NCBI GenBank assembly: GCA_964634325.1
Contig: CAZWJF010000003.1
Coordinates: 1 to 64,000, forward strand
Direction of reading: 5' to 3'
DNA length: 64,000 nt
Origin: JAJXWB01 sp964634325
GTDB lineage: Bacteria; Pseudomonadota; Alphaproteobacteria; Rhizobiales; Beijerinckiaceae
Part shown: in pieces, positions 8,628 through 16,928 of the stretch
Numbering within the stretch: the first letter of the stretch is position 1
Layout: the number at the start of each line of letters is the position of its first letter
The notes under the pieces: model-generated
Seen by the model: the letters and a program-made list of their open reading frames with translations, nothing else
Databases searched by the model: none
Told to the model about the DNA's origin: nothing
Translations under genes and position numbers: made by a program

Positions 8628-10010
8628 TCACGCCGCCAGCGCCGCCAGTATCCGCGCCCAGCTGCGCGCGCCCTTCTGGAACGATGAGAGTTCGTATTTT
8701 TCGTTCGGCGAATGCACGCGGTCGTCGTCGAGCCCGAAGCCGACCATCAGCGAGTCCATCTTCAGATCGCGCTTGAACGAGCCGACGATCGGGATCGAGC
8801 CGCCCGAGCCGACCATCGCCGCCTCTTTTCCCCATTCCTGCGACAACGCCCGTCTCGCGCGCGACAGCGCTTCGGAACCGAACGGCAATTGCAGCGCAGG
8901 ACTTGCGCCATGAGAATGAAAGTCGGCCTCGCAATCGGCCGGCAGGCGCGCGCGCACGAAGGACCGGAAATTTTCGGCGATGGCCGCCGGGTTCTGCTTG
9001 CCGACGAGGCGGAAGGAGAATTTCGCGCTCGCCTGCGCCGGCAGGACGGTCTTCGAGCCCTTGGCGGTATATCCGCCGAATATGCCGTTTACGTCGCAGG
9101 TCGGCCTCGCCCAGATCTGCTCCAGCACGCTGCGGTCCGCTTCGCCCGCGGGAATCGACAGGCCGACCTCGCCGAGGAAGGCGTGTTCGTCGAAATCGAG
9201 CGCGCGCCATTGCGCAGCGATTTCGTCCGGCAAGTCTTCGACGCCGTCGTAGAACTCCGGCACGGTCACGCGCCCCTGCGCATCGTGCAGGTCGGCGACG
9301 ATCTTCGACAGCACGTGGATCGGATTGACGGCCGCGCCGCCGTAGAGTCCCGAATGCAGGTCGCGATTGGCGGCCTTGATCGTCACCTCTTCGAGCACGA
9401 GGCCGCGCAGCATGGCGGTGATGGCCGGCGTCGTCTTGTCCCACATGCCGGTGTCGCAGACGAGCGCGAGGTCGGCGGACAATTCCTTCTTGTTGTCGGC
9501 GAGGAAGGCCGGCAGCGAGGGCGAGCCCGTCTCCTCTTCGCCTTCCAGCATGATCGTCACGTCGCAGGGCAGGCCGCCCGTTTCACGAAACGCGCGGCAC
9601 GCTTCGACAAAGGTCATGAGCTGGCCCTTGTCGTCGGCGGCGCCGCGCCCGAAAATTTGCGGGCCGGTGGGCGCGTCGACGATCTTCGGTCCGAACGGAT
9701 CGGTCTCCCACAGATCGAGCGGATCGACCGGCTGCACGTCGTAATGGCCATAAAACAGCACATGCGGCGCGTCGCGTTGCGCGGCCTTGGCGTGAGCGAT
9801 CACCATCGGATGGCCCGCGGTGGGCCGCACGCTGGCGGCGAAACCGATGCGCGTCAGTTCGTCGGCCAGCCATTGCGCGGCCTTCGCGCATTCGCCGGCG
9901 AACGCCGGGTCGGTCGAGATCGATTTGATTCGCATGAACTCGAACAGCCGCGCGAGCGCGCCCTGCCGGTCTGCGTCGAGTTGATCGAGGACTTTTTCGA
10001 TGGCAGCCAT
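8628..10010 (-). CDS. M20 family metallopeptidase (dipeptidase)
   Basis: A 460-aa cytoplasmic zinc peptidase of the M20/M25/M40 type. The first metal ligand is in FYGHYDVQP (His 89, Asp 91), the second is the Asp of GRGAADDKGQL, and the catalytic and ligand glutamates are in EGEEETGSPSL near 155. A bacterial exopeptidase dimerisation domain follows (about 195-350, with ANRDLHSGLYGGAAVNP). The C-terminal GGSIPIVGSFKRDL carries the typical GSIP block. Product class is secure; substrate is not known. The ATG at 10010 has MAAIEKVLDQLD as a normal N terminus. Confidence 0.92.
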   Translation of the reverse strand: MAAIEKVLDQLDADRQGALARLFEFMRIKSISTDPAFAGECAKAAQWLADELTRIGFAASVRPTAGHPMVIAHAKAAQRDAPHVLFYGHYDVQPVDPLDLWETDPFGPKIVDAPTGPQIFGRGAADDKGQLMTFVEACRAFRETGGLPCDVTIMLEGEEETGSPSLPAFLADNKKELSADLALVCDTGMWDKTTPAITAMLRGLVLEEVTIKAANRDLHSGLYGGAAVNPIHVLSKIVADLHDAQGRVTVPEFYDGVEDLPDEIAAQWRALDFDEHAFLGEVGLSIPAGEADRSVLEQIWARPTCDVNGIFGGYTAKGSKTVLPAQASAKFSFRLVGKQNPAAIAENFRSFVRARLPADCEADFHSHGASPALQLPFGSEALSRARRALSQEWGKEAAMVGSGGSIPIVGSFKRDLKMDSLMVGFGLDDDRVHSPNEKYELSSFQKGARSWARILAALAA

Positions 10011-10072
10011 GGCCGCGCTCCATTCAGATTCGCAGCAAGGCTAACAATGCGCGCGCCGCGCGCAAAATCAGT

Positions 10073-10486
10073 TCACGCGATCAGCGCAAGCGCCGCCGCC
10101 TGAATGAGCAGAACGCCCAACCAATGGCCGCCGTCGATCGCCCACACCGCCCAGGGCCGGCGCTGGTAGGCGTAATTGGTCGCGAGCGTGGGCGCGACGA
10201 AGCCAAGCCAGATGAAGAACGCCGACAGCAGCGCCGGCTTCATGCCGAACGCCTCGCCCGCCAGATGAACCAGCAGACCGGCGAGCATCGCCGCCATGAC
10301 GAGTTCGGCGACGAAGGAGGCGATCAGAGCGAAGACCGGCGGCTTGCCGCGCGGCGCGCCCGCGGAGTCCGCCGGCAGGAGGCCGAGCCCGACCGCCCAT
10401 GTCCGGCCGAACGCGCCATACCAGAGCGCGCCGAAAATCCAGCTTGCGACAGTAGCGGCGACAATGGCGAGATAGGGCAGCTTCAT
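10073..10486 (-). CDS. DUF1761 family small membrane protein
   Basis: A 137-aa protein with four hydrophobic helices. The pattern FGALWYGAFGRTW near residue 18 and the closing WAIDGGHWLGVLLIQAAAL match DUF1761, a membrane family of unknown function in which W-Y-x-x-x-F-G-x-x-W is conserved. It lies 15 bases downstream of the HerA-like ATPase stop on the same strand and could be cotranscribed with it. Confidence 0.85.
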   Translation of the reverse strand: MKLPYLAIVAATVASWIFGALWYGAFGRTWAVGLGLLPADSAGAPRGKPPVFALIASFVAELVMAAMLAGLLVHLAGEAFGMKPALLSAFFIWLGFVAPTLATNYAYQRRPWAVWAIDGGHWLGVLLIQAAALALIA

Positions 10487-10501
10487 CGGCGCGGCGCCGG
10501 C

Positions 10502-12055
10502 TCAGCGCGACAGGCCGCCGAGCACGCCGCGCAGGATTGCGCGCGTGACCTGCGTGCCGATCGAGCGCGCCGCCGATTGCGCGGCCGAGCGAACGATCAT
10601 CTCTCCCGTCGACATGCGTTGACGCTTGCCGCCGGCCGTCGTTCCGCCGCCGCCGAGCACGCCGCCCAGCATGCCTCCGAGCTGGCCGAGAATGCCGCCG
10701 CTCGAGGCTTCCGCAGGCTGTTCGCCGCCCGCAGCCTCCGCATGGCCGGCGGCGCGCTTCTGCAGGATTTCGAAAGCCGACTCGCGGTCGATCGGCGTGT
10801 CGTACTTTCCGAGCAGAGGGCTGGCCTTGACCGTCGCGTCGCGCTCGGCCGGCGTGATCGGTCCCACACGCGCGGCCGGCGGCGCGATCAGCGCGCGGTC
10901 GACGATTTCAGGAGAGCCCTTCAGGTCGAGCATCGAGACGAGCGCCTCGCCGACGCCGAGCTGCGTGATCGCTGCGGCGGTGTCGAATTTCGGATTCTGG
11001 CGGAACGTCTCCGCGGCCGCCTTGACCGCCTTCTGGTCGCGCGGCGTAAACGCGCGCAGGGCGTGCTGGGCGCGATTGCCGAGCTGGCCGAGCACCGTCT
11101 CCGGCACGTCGAGCGGGTTCTGCGTCACAAAATAGACGCCGACGCCCTTGGAGCGGATCAGGCGCACGACCTGCTCGATCGCGGTCATCAGCGATTTCGG
11201 CGCATTGTCGAACAACAGATGCGCTTCGTCGAAGAAGAACACGAGCTTCGGCTTTTCGGGATCGCCGACTTCCGGCAATTGCTCGAACAGTTCCGACAGC
11301 ATCCACAGCAGGAAGGTCGCATAGAGCTTCGGCGAGCGCATCAGCTTGTCGGCCGCCAGAACGTTGATGATCCCGCGACCATCGCGGTCGGTGCGCAGGA
11401 AGTCGGAAATGTCGAGCGCCGGCTCGCCGAAGAATTTGTCGGCGCCCTGGTTTTCGAGCACCAGCAATTGCCGCTGGATCGCGCCGACGGTCGCCGAGGC
11501 GACGTTGCCGTACTTCGTGGTCAGTTCCGAAGCGTGATCGGCGACGAATTGCAGCGTTGCGCGCAGGTCATTCAGATCGAGCAGCGCGAGCCCGTTGTCG
11601 TCGGCGACGCGAAAGACGATGTTCAGAACGCCTTCCTGCGTGTCGTTGAGTTCGAGCAGCCGCGCGGTGAGCAGCGGTCCCATCTCGGCGACGGTCGCGC
11701 GGATCGGATGGCCCTGTTCGCCGAACAGGTCCCAGAAGACGACAGGAAAGCGGTCCGGCGTGTAAGTCAGCCCCAGCTCCTGCGCGCGCTTGAGCAGCGG
11801 CGGCTTGGAATCGCCTGGTTGCGAAATGCCCGAGAGATCGCCCTTCACGTCGGCGGCGAAGACCGCCGTGCCGGCGTCGGAAAAGCCCTCGGCGAGCTTC
11901 TGGAGCGTCACGGTCTTTCCGGTGCCGGTCGCCCCGGTGACGAGCCCGTGGCGGTTGCCGAGCGGCAGATTGAGGTAACGCCAGGTCGCGCCGCTCTTGC
12001 CGACGAGAATCTTGCCCTGCGCCTGAGAAGGATCGTCGGCCACGAAAAGCTCCAT
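10502..12055 (-). CDS. HerA-like DUF853 P-loop ATPase
   Basis: A 517-aa RecA-fold ATPase of the DUF853 / helicase HerA-like family. Walker A is GATGTGKTVTLQ near residue 37, Walker B is KPKLVFFFDEAHLLFDN near 265, and FVTQNPLDVPETVLGQLGNR is the sensor/arginine-finger region. The C terminus (about 450-475) is a low-complexity Gly/Leu run (GGILGQLGGMLGGVLGG). I placed the start at the ATG at 12055 (MELFVADDPS, preceded by GGGA); the longer frame upstream gives an Arg/Ala-rich sequence unlike the family. The divergent 129-aa gene at 12266 is also Gly-rich. Biochemical role is unclear in this subfamily. Confidence 0.85.
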   Translation of the reverse strand: MELFVADDPSQAQGKILVGKSGATWRYLNLPLGNRHGLVTGATGTGKTVTLQKLAEGFSDAGTAVFAADVKGDLSGISQPGDSKPPLLKRAQELGLTYTPDRFPVVFWDLFGEQGHPIRATVAEMGPLLTARLLELNDTQEGVLNIVFRVADDNGLALLDLNDLRATLQFVADHASELTTKYGNVASATVGAIQRQLLVLENQGADKFFGEPALDISDFLRTDRDGRGIINVLAADKLMRSPKLYATFLLWMLSELFEQLPEVGDPEKPKLVFFFDEAHLLFDNAPKSLMTAIEQVVRLIRSKGVGVYFVTQNPLDVPETVLGQLGNRAQHALRAFTPRDQKAVKAAAETFRQNPKFDTAAAITQLGVGEALVSMLDLKGSPEIVDRALIAPPAARVGPITPAERDATVKASPLLGKYDTPIDRESAFEILQKRAAGHAEAAGGEQPAEASSGGILGQLGGMLGGVLGGGGTTAGGKRQRMSTGEMIVRSAAQSAARSIGTQVTRAILRGVLGGLSR

Positions 12056-12265
12056 GAATCCCAGCGCCGCAAATTCGGCGCGCCGCCCTGTAAACCCTGT
12101 CTTATATGGCGTCTGCGCCGATTCCGCCAATGTCGCGGGATAGAGGCCGCGGCGCTTGCTTTTTGCGCGGTCGAAAGCGACATAATCCGGCGGCCGGTTT
12201 GCGTCGTCCGGGAGCTTTCGCGGACGGATGTTCGCTATCGCGGCGGATTTTTCTAGGGAATCGAC

Positions 12266-12655
12266 ATGGAAGAACTCGTTCAACGCATCGCCGCCGCGAC
12301 AGGCCTCGATTCGCAAGTGGCCCAGCAGGCTGTCGGCGTCATTCTCGGCTTCATCAGGAAACATGCGCCGGAAGGCGCGATGAGCGACCTTCTGAACTCG
12401 ATCCCGGGCGCCGATCAGGCGATCGCCGACAATTCCGGCGGCGGAGGCGGGTTGATGGGCGCGCTGGGCGGCATGTTCGGCGGCGGAGCCGGCGGTCTGA
12501 TGGCGCTCGCCGGCCAGTTGCAAGCCAAGGGCCTCGACATGGGCCAGATGAAGTCGGTCGGTCAGGAAATCTTCAAATACGGCGAAGAGCAGATCGGACC
12601 GGACAAGGCCCGCGAAATCTTCAAGGCGATTCCCGGTCTGTCCCAGATGATCTGA
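12266..12655 (+). CDS. Small glycine-rich protein, DUF2267/DUF2780-like
   Basis: A 129-aa protein with an N-terminal helical segment (MEELVQRIAAATGLDSQVAQQAVGVILGFIRKHAPEG is split by eye into two helices), a central Gly-rich stretch (GGGGGLMGALGGMFGGGAGG, residues about 57-76) and a C-terminal helical part with DKAREIFKAIPGLSQMI. The shape resembles DUF2267/DUF2780 proteins of unknown function; I hold the family name loosely. A ribosome-binding site is weak (AGGGAA 11 bases upstream). It is divergent from the HerA-like gene across 210 bases. Confidence 0.65.
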   Translation: MEELVQRIAAATGLDSQVAQQAVGVILGFIRKHAPEGAMSDLLNSIPGADQAIADNSGGGGGLMGALGGMFGGGAGGLMALAGQLQAKGLDMGQMKSVGQEIFKYGEEQIGPDKAREIFKAIPGLSQMI

Positions 12656-12660
12656 CGCGG

Positions 12661-13323
12661 TCAGAGCGACAGGAGGCCCGACAGACTGTCCAGAACGGCT
12701 GCGGGCTTCAGGTCGTCGTATTCGTCGGGCGCGCCGGAACGGTTGATCCAGACCGGGCGGAAGCCGAATTTGGCGGCGCCGGCGACGTCCCAGCGGTTGG
12801 ACGATTGAAACGAAATCTGCGCCGGGGCGAGGCCATATCGCTGGCCGACCATTTCGTAGACGCGCGCGTCGGTCTTGAAGACGCCGACCGTCTCAACCGA
12901 CAGCGACGGATCGAGCAGGTCGGCGAGGCCCGCCGAGCGCACGGCGCTCTCCAGCATGTCTGGCGTTCCATTGGAGAGAATGACGAGTTTCGCGCCGCGC
13001 CCCTTCAAGGCGCTCAACGTCGGCGCGACGTCGGGAAAGGCGTCGAGCGTCTCATAGGCCGTCAAAAGCTCGCTGCGCGCCGCCGCCGAAATCCCGCCGC
13101 AACGCGCAGCCGCGAAGTCGAGCGCCTCCTCGGTCAGCGCGCGAAAGTCGCGATGCGCGCCCATCAGCGAGCGCACCCAAGTATATTCGAGTTGTTTCGC
13201 GCGCCAGATGTCCGACAGCCGTTCGGCCTGCGGCCCGACGAGCGCGCGATGGCGGGCGGTCGCCGAATGCACGTCGAACAGCGTGCCGTAGGCGTCGAAG
13301 ACGTAGAGTGGAAAGTCGATCAT
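12661..13323 (-). CDS. HAD-superfamily hydrolase, haloacid dehalogenase type II
   Basis: A 220-aa hydrolase. Motif I is VFDAYGTLFD (nucleophile Asp 9), motif II is VILSNGTPDML near residue 119, motif III has the Lys of GVFKTDARVYEMV, and motif IV is replaced by SSNRWDVAGAAKFGF, which is the dehalogenase-II variant (SxNxxDxxGA). The ATG overlaps the murJ stop in an ATGA, so it is translated after murJ. It may dehalogenate 2-haloacids or hydrolyse phosphate esters; the sequence favours the former subfamily. Substrate is unknown. Confidence 0.88.
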   Translation of the reverse strand: MIDFPLYVFDAYGTLFDVHSATARHRALVGPQAERLSDIWRAKQLEYTWVRSLMGAHRDFRALTEEALDFAAARCGGISAAARSELLTAYETLDAFPDVAPTLSALKGRGAKLVILSNGTPDMLESAVRSAGLADLLDPSLSVETVGVFKTDARVYEMVGQRYGLAPAQISFQSSNRWDVAGAAKFGFRPVWINRSGAPDEYDDLKPAAVLDSLSGLLSL

Positions 13324-14897
13324 CGCGGCTCCTTTCCAGCGTCGGTCGTCGCGCCGCGCCGCCGGAGGCCGCGCAGCGCCGACAGGTCGAGCCCGATTGC
13401 GCGCGCCGCGGCGAGGAACACGGCGACATAGACCATCATGCCGACGAGCCCGAGCAGCGCCAGCTCCGCGATCGTCGCGAAGGGCGCGACGTGGCGCGCC
13501 AGCGATTGCGCCGGCGCTGCGCCGAACACGGCGACTCCGGCGAGCGCCGCCGCCGCCGCAAGGCTCGCCGTCGCGACTTTCAGAAACACGGCGTTCGGCG
13601 CCATCGATCCTGCGCGCAACGCGAGCGCGACCAGAATGCCGAAATTGATCCAGGCGCCGATGGCGGTCGCAAAGGCGAGGCCAGGCGCGCCGAACGGCTT
13701 GTAGAGAAGAAACTTGAGGGCGACGTTCAGCGCCACTGCGGTCAGCGACGCGATCATCGGCGTCGTCGTGTCGCCGCGCGCCTGGAAGCTCGCGCGCGCC
13801 GACGAGATCAGCACGATCGCGAACAGCCCGACGCCATAGGCGGACAGAACATGCGCCGCCGCGAGCGCGTCGGCGTCGGTGAAGCGGCCGCGCACGAAAA
13901 CCGCGCGCATGATCAGCTCGGGAATGGTCAGGAAGGCGACGAAGAAGGGCGCGGCCAGCGCGACAGTCAACGCCATCGTCCGGTTTTGCGCGCGCAACGC
14001 GGCATCCGGCGCGCCGCCCGAAATCGCGCGGCTCATTTCCGGCAGCAGCACGGTGCCGGCGGCGATTCCGATTACGCCGATCGGCAGCTGATAGATGCGG
14101 TCGGCGTAGTAAATCGACGATGGGCCTCCGGTCGGCAGCAGCGACGAAATGATCGTGTCGACGAACATGGCGATCTGCACGCCGGCCGAACCGATCACCG
14201 CCGGTCCGAGCGCCTTGAAGAACTGCTTCGTGTCGGCGTTCCAGCGCGGCCGCAACGGCCGCTCGGCGACGCCGGCGCGCCGCGCGGCGAATTCGAGTTG
14301 CGCGAATTGCAGAACGCCCGAGATCGTCACGCCCCATGCGGCGGCGTAGGCGGCGTTCGGGAACAGGAAGGCGACGGCCAGCGCGGCGATCATCGTCAGA
14401 TTGAGCAGCACCGGCGCAAACGCCGCCGAAGCGAACTTGCCGTTGGCGTTGAGAACGCCCGAATGCAGCGTGACGAGCGTTATGAAGAGCAGATAGGGAA
14501 ACGTCACGCGCGTCAGCGCGACGGCGAGATCGAATTTCTGCGGATCGTCGCGGAAGCCGGGTGCGAGCAGATCGACCAGAAACGGCGTGTAGGCGAGCGC
14601 GAGCGCCAGCAGCGCGATCTGCGAGATGAGCAGCAGCGTAAAGATGCGGCTCGAAAAGCGTTTCGCCTCGCTCGCGCCTTCTGTCTCCAGCACGCGCGAA
14701 TAGGACGGCACGAAAGCGGCGTTGAACGCGCCCTCGCCGAAGATCGCACGGAAATGATTGGGCAGTCGAAAGGCGACGACGAAGGCGTCGTTCATCATGC
14801 CGGCGCCGAGCACGGCCGCCAGCACGACGTCGCGGGCGAAACCGGTGATGCGGGACAGCAGCGTGAAGCCGCCGACCGAAATGAGATTGCGGATCAT
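13320..14897 (-). CDS. murJ: Lipid II flippase MurJ
   Basis: A 525-aa polytopic membrane protein of the MOP exporter superfamily that moves lipid II across the inner membrane for peptidoglycan growth. The N terminus MIRNLISVGGFTLLSRITGFARD is diagnostic, followed by FRLPNHFRAIFGEGAFNAAFVPSY (MurJ signature near residue 44-67) and SIYYADRIYQLPIGVIGIA near 250. About 14 helices are seen, and the C-terminal pair is present. It overlaps the upstream glycosyltransferase by 4 bases and the downstream HAD gene by 4 bases, so the three form one translationally coupled unit. Confidence 0.95.
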   Translation of the reverse strand: MIRNLISVGGFTLLSRITGFARDVVLAAVLGAGMMNDAFVVAFRLPNHFRAIFGEGAFNAAFVPSYSRVLETEGASEAKRFSSRIFTLLLISQIALLALALAYTPFLVDLLAPGFRDDPQKFDLAVALTRVTFPYLLFITLVTLHSGVLNANGKFASAAFAPVLLNLTMIAALAVAFLFPNAAYAAAWGVTISGVLQFAQLEFAARRAGVAERPLRPRWNADTKQFFKALGPAVIGSAGVQIAMFVDTIISSLLPTGGPSSIYYADRIYQLPIGVIGIAAGTVLLPEMSRAISGGAPDAALRAQNRTMALTVALAAPFFVAFLTIPELIMRAVFVRGRFTDADALAAAHVLSAYGVGLFAIVLISSARASFQARGDTTTPMIASLTAVALNVALKFLLYKPFGAPGLAFATAIGAWINFGILVALALRAGSMAPNAVFLKVATASLAAAAALAGVAVFGAAPAQSLARHVAPFATIAELALLGLVGMMVYVAVFLAAARAIGLDLSALRGLRRRGATTDAGKEPR

Positions 14898-15931
14898 TCG
14901 GCGGCGCGGGACATGCGCGCGCCGTCGCGGGCGCGCTCGCTTTCGTCGACGGAGAGGTGCTCGGAGACGATGTAGAGCGGCCGGCCTTTCACCTCCGCGA
15001 AGATGCGGCCGATATATTCGCCGAGCACGCCGAGCGACAGCAGCTGAATGCCCGAAAGGAAGCTGATCGACACGATCAGCGACGCATAGCCCGGCACGTC
15101 GATTCCGTAGAGCAGCGTGTTGAGCAGGAAGTAGACCGCCGCGAACAGCGACAGAAACGACACCGTTACGCCGACGAAGGTCCACACCATCAGCGGCACC
15201 GTCGAGAACGACATCAGCCCGTCGAGCGCGAAGCGCGTGAGCTTGCGGTAAGAGAATTTCGATTCGCCGCTGGCGCGTTCGGCCACGACGAAGGGAACGC
15301 CGATCGATTTGAAACCGATCCAGGCGTAGAGTCCCTTCGAGAAGCGTGCGCGCTCGCGCATTCGTATCAGCGCGTTGACGGCCTTGCGGTCGAGCAGGCG
15401 GAAGTCGCCGGCGCCGGGCGGCAGCGCGGTTTCGCCGAAGCGTTCGAACAGCCGATAGAAGCGCATGGTCAGCGCGCGTCGCAGCGGCGCGTCCGCGGAT
15501 CGATCGACCCTTTGTCCATAGACGTTCTCGTAGCCCTCGCGCCATTTGGTCGCCATCGCCTCGATCGTCTCGGGCGGGTGCTGGAGGTCGGCGTCCAGAA
15601 TCACGACCGCGCGGCCGCGCGCATGGTCGAGCCCGGCGGCGATCGCCACTTCCTTGCCGAAGTTGCGGCTGAACGAGATGGCGTCGATGCGCCGGTCCTG
15701 CTCCCGCGCGGCGCGGATCGCCTCGAGCGTCCCGTCGCTGGAGCCGTCGTCCACGAAGATGATTTCGTGGGAGGCTGCGCAGCCGTCGAGCACGCGCGTC
15801 AGCCGTTCGACAAGCGCTGGAACGTTCGCCGCTTCGTTGAACACCGGAACGAGCGCGGTCAGTTCCGGGTTCGCCGTTTCCGCCGCTGGCACGTTGGTCT
15901 CCGGTTCGTGGGCGCAGATCGTCAGTGACAA
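14894..15931 (-). CDS. Polyprenyl-phosphate glycosyltransferase, family 2 (DPM1/GtrB-like)
   Basis: A 345-aa enzyme likely to load a sugar onto undecaprenyl phosphate. The GT-A domain shows LVPVFNEAANVPALVERL near residue 28, FVDDGSSDGT (nucleotide-binding Asp pair) near 60, ILDADLQHPPE (catalytic DAD) near 112 and GAGDFRLLDRKAV near 170. Two membrane helices follow (about 235-260 and 270-300), the GtrB arrangement. The apparent start is a TTG at 15931; no better ATG lies before the catalytic domain, and a GTG 13 codons in is an alternative. Neighbours MurJ and the ChbG-like deacetylase suggest envelope lipid-linked sugar work. Confidence 0.88.
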   Translation of the reverse strand: MSLTICAHEPETNVPAAETANPELTALVPVFNEAANVPALVERLTRVLDGCAASHEIIFVDDGSSDGTLEAIRAAREQDRRIDAISFSRNFGKEVAIAAGLDHARGRAVVILDADLQHPPETIEAMATKWREGYENVYGQRVDRSADAPLRRALTMRFYRLFERFGETALPPGAGDFRLLDRKAVNALIRMRERARFSKGLYAWIGFKSIGVPFVVAERASGESKFSYRKLTRFALDGLMSFSTVPLMVWTFVGVTVSFLSLFAAVYFLLNTLLYGIDVPGYASLIVSISFLSGIQLLSLGVLGEYIGRIFAEVKGRPLYIVSEHLSVDESERARDGARMSRAAE

Positions 15932-15993
15932 CTAGGCTTAGCCGCCAAAATGCGCAAGAACGAGGCGCCGCGCGCGCGGCGCAGGATATTGTG

Positions 15994-16848
15994 ATGGCGT
16001 CCTTCGGATTTGTGCTTTGCGCCGATGATTTCGGCATGACGGAGGCCGTCAGTCGCGGCCTGCTCGAGGTCGCCGCCGCCGGGCGCATCTCGGCAGCCTC
16101 CGCCATGCCCTCGCTGCCCGATTGGCCGCGCGCCGCCCGCGACTGGGCGCAGGCGCGCCCGCCGGCCGATCTCGGCCTCCATGTCACGCTCACGGTCGGC
16201 GCGCCGCTCGGCGCAATGCCTGGTTTTGCGCCGGCCGGGGAGTTTCCCCGGATCGGCGCGGTCGCGGCCGCCGCGCTCGCCCGCCGCCTGCCGCTCGGCG
16301 AGATCGAGGACGAAATCGGCCGCCAGATCGACGCTTTTAGCGAGGCCTTCGGCGCGCCGCCGTCGCATGTCGACGGCCATCAGCATGTGCATGTGCTGCC
16401 CGGAATCCGGCAGGCGTTGTTTGCGGCGCTGACGAGACGCGGCCTCGGCGGCCTGCCGCTGCGCGATTCCGCCGACGCGCCCATGCGGATCGCGGCGCGC
16501 CGCGCCTTCGCCGCCAAGGCGTTGCAGGTCAATGCGCTGGCGACCGGGTTCCGGCGCGCGGCGCAGGGCGCCGGCCACGCCCTCAATCGCGGCTTCGCGG
16601 GCTTTTCGGATTTCGCGCCCGGGCGGTACGGCGCCGAACAATTCGCCAGCTATCTGACGGCGCCCGGGCCGCGCCATCTCGTCATGTGCCACCCCGGCGG
16701 CGTCGACGACGCGTTGCGACGCCTCGATCCGGTGACGGAGACGCGCCAGACCGAGCGGGAATTTCTTCTTTCTTCCGCGTTTGAGGATCTTCTCGCGGAA
16801 AAAGGCGCGGTTTTGAACAGGTTAGGGGATTGGTTAAGCCGGTCTTAA
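15994..16848 (+). CDS. ChbG/HpnK (YdjC) family carbohydrate deacetylase
   Basis: A 284-aa divalent-metal deacetylase. Metal ligands are visible in LCADDFGMTEAV near residue 8 and HVDGHQHVHVLP near 120 (His-rich ligand loop); a further histidine is in RHLVMCHPGGVDD near 230. Family members remove acetyl groups from chito-oligosaccharides or act on glycosylated hopanoids and lipid-linked sugars. I chose the ATG at 15994 (GTG just before it is also possible) because AGGA lies about 8 bases upstream. It is divergent from the glycosyltransferase across 62 bases, which suggests shared use, for example trimming a lipid-linked N-acetylated sugar (inference). Confidence 0.87.
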   Translation: MASFGFVLCADDFGMTEAVSRGLLEVAAAGRISAASAMPSLPDWPRAARDWAQARPPADLGLHVTLTVGAPLGAMPGFAPAGEFPRIGAVAAAALARRLPLGEIEDEIGRQIDAFSEAFGAPPSHVDGHQHVHVLPGIRQALFAALTRRGLGGLPLRDSADAPMRIAARRAFAAKALQVNALATGFRRAAQGAGHALNRGFAGFSDFAPGRYGAEQFASYLTAPGPRHLVMCHPGGVDDALRRLDPVTETRQTEREFLLSSAFEDLLAEKGAVLNRLGDWLSRS

Positions 16849-16849
16849 C
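16834..16849 (+). promoter_or_regulatory. CtrA-type box TTAA-N7-TTAAC before the chemoreceptor gene
   Basis: TTAA at 16834-16837, seven bases, then TTAAC at 16845-16849: an exact match to the full CtrA recognition sequence of alphaproteobacteria. The site ends 79 bases before the chemoreceptor ATG and its right half contains the stop codon of the preceding deacetylase gene. It also forms a perfect inverted repeat (GGTTAAG / CTTAACC). Confidence 0.7.
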
Positions 16850-16928
16850 CGGTTGGGCGGCAATTTCTGCCAAACCGTTTCCCGGCGGCGCCCGCGCGCA
16901 GCCCCCTTCCAATCCGCCAGAGTCGCGC

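Noticed and set aside
10124..12256. A 710-codon plus-strand frame opposite the HerA-like ATPase
   Set aside because: Arg/Gln-rich shadow with no recognisable fold; the minus-strand gene has intact Walker motifs.
13320..16193. A single 957-codon minus-strand frame covering murJ and much of the glycosyltransferase region
   Set aside because: Only the part from ATG 14897 codes murJ; the upstream extension is the wrong frame of the glycosyltransferase gene, which has its own clear motifs.
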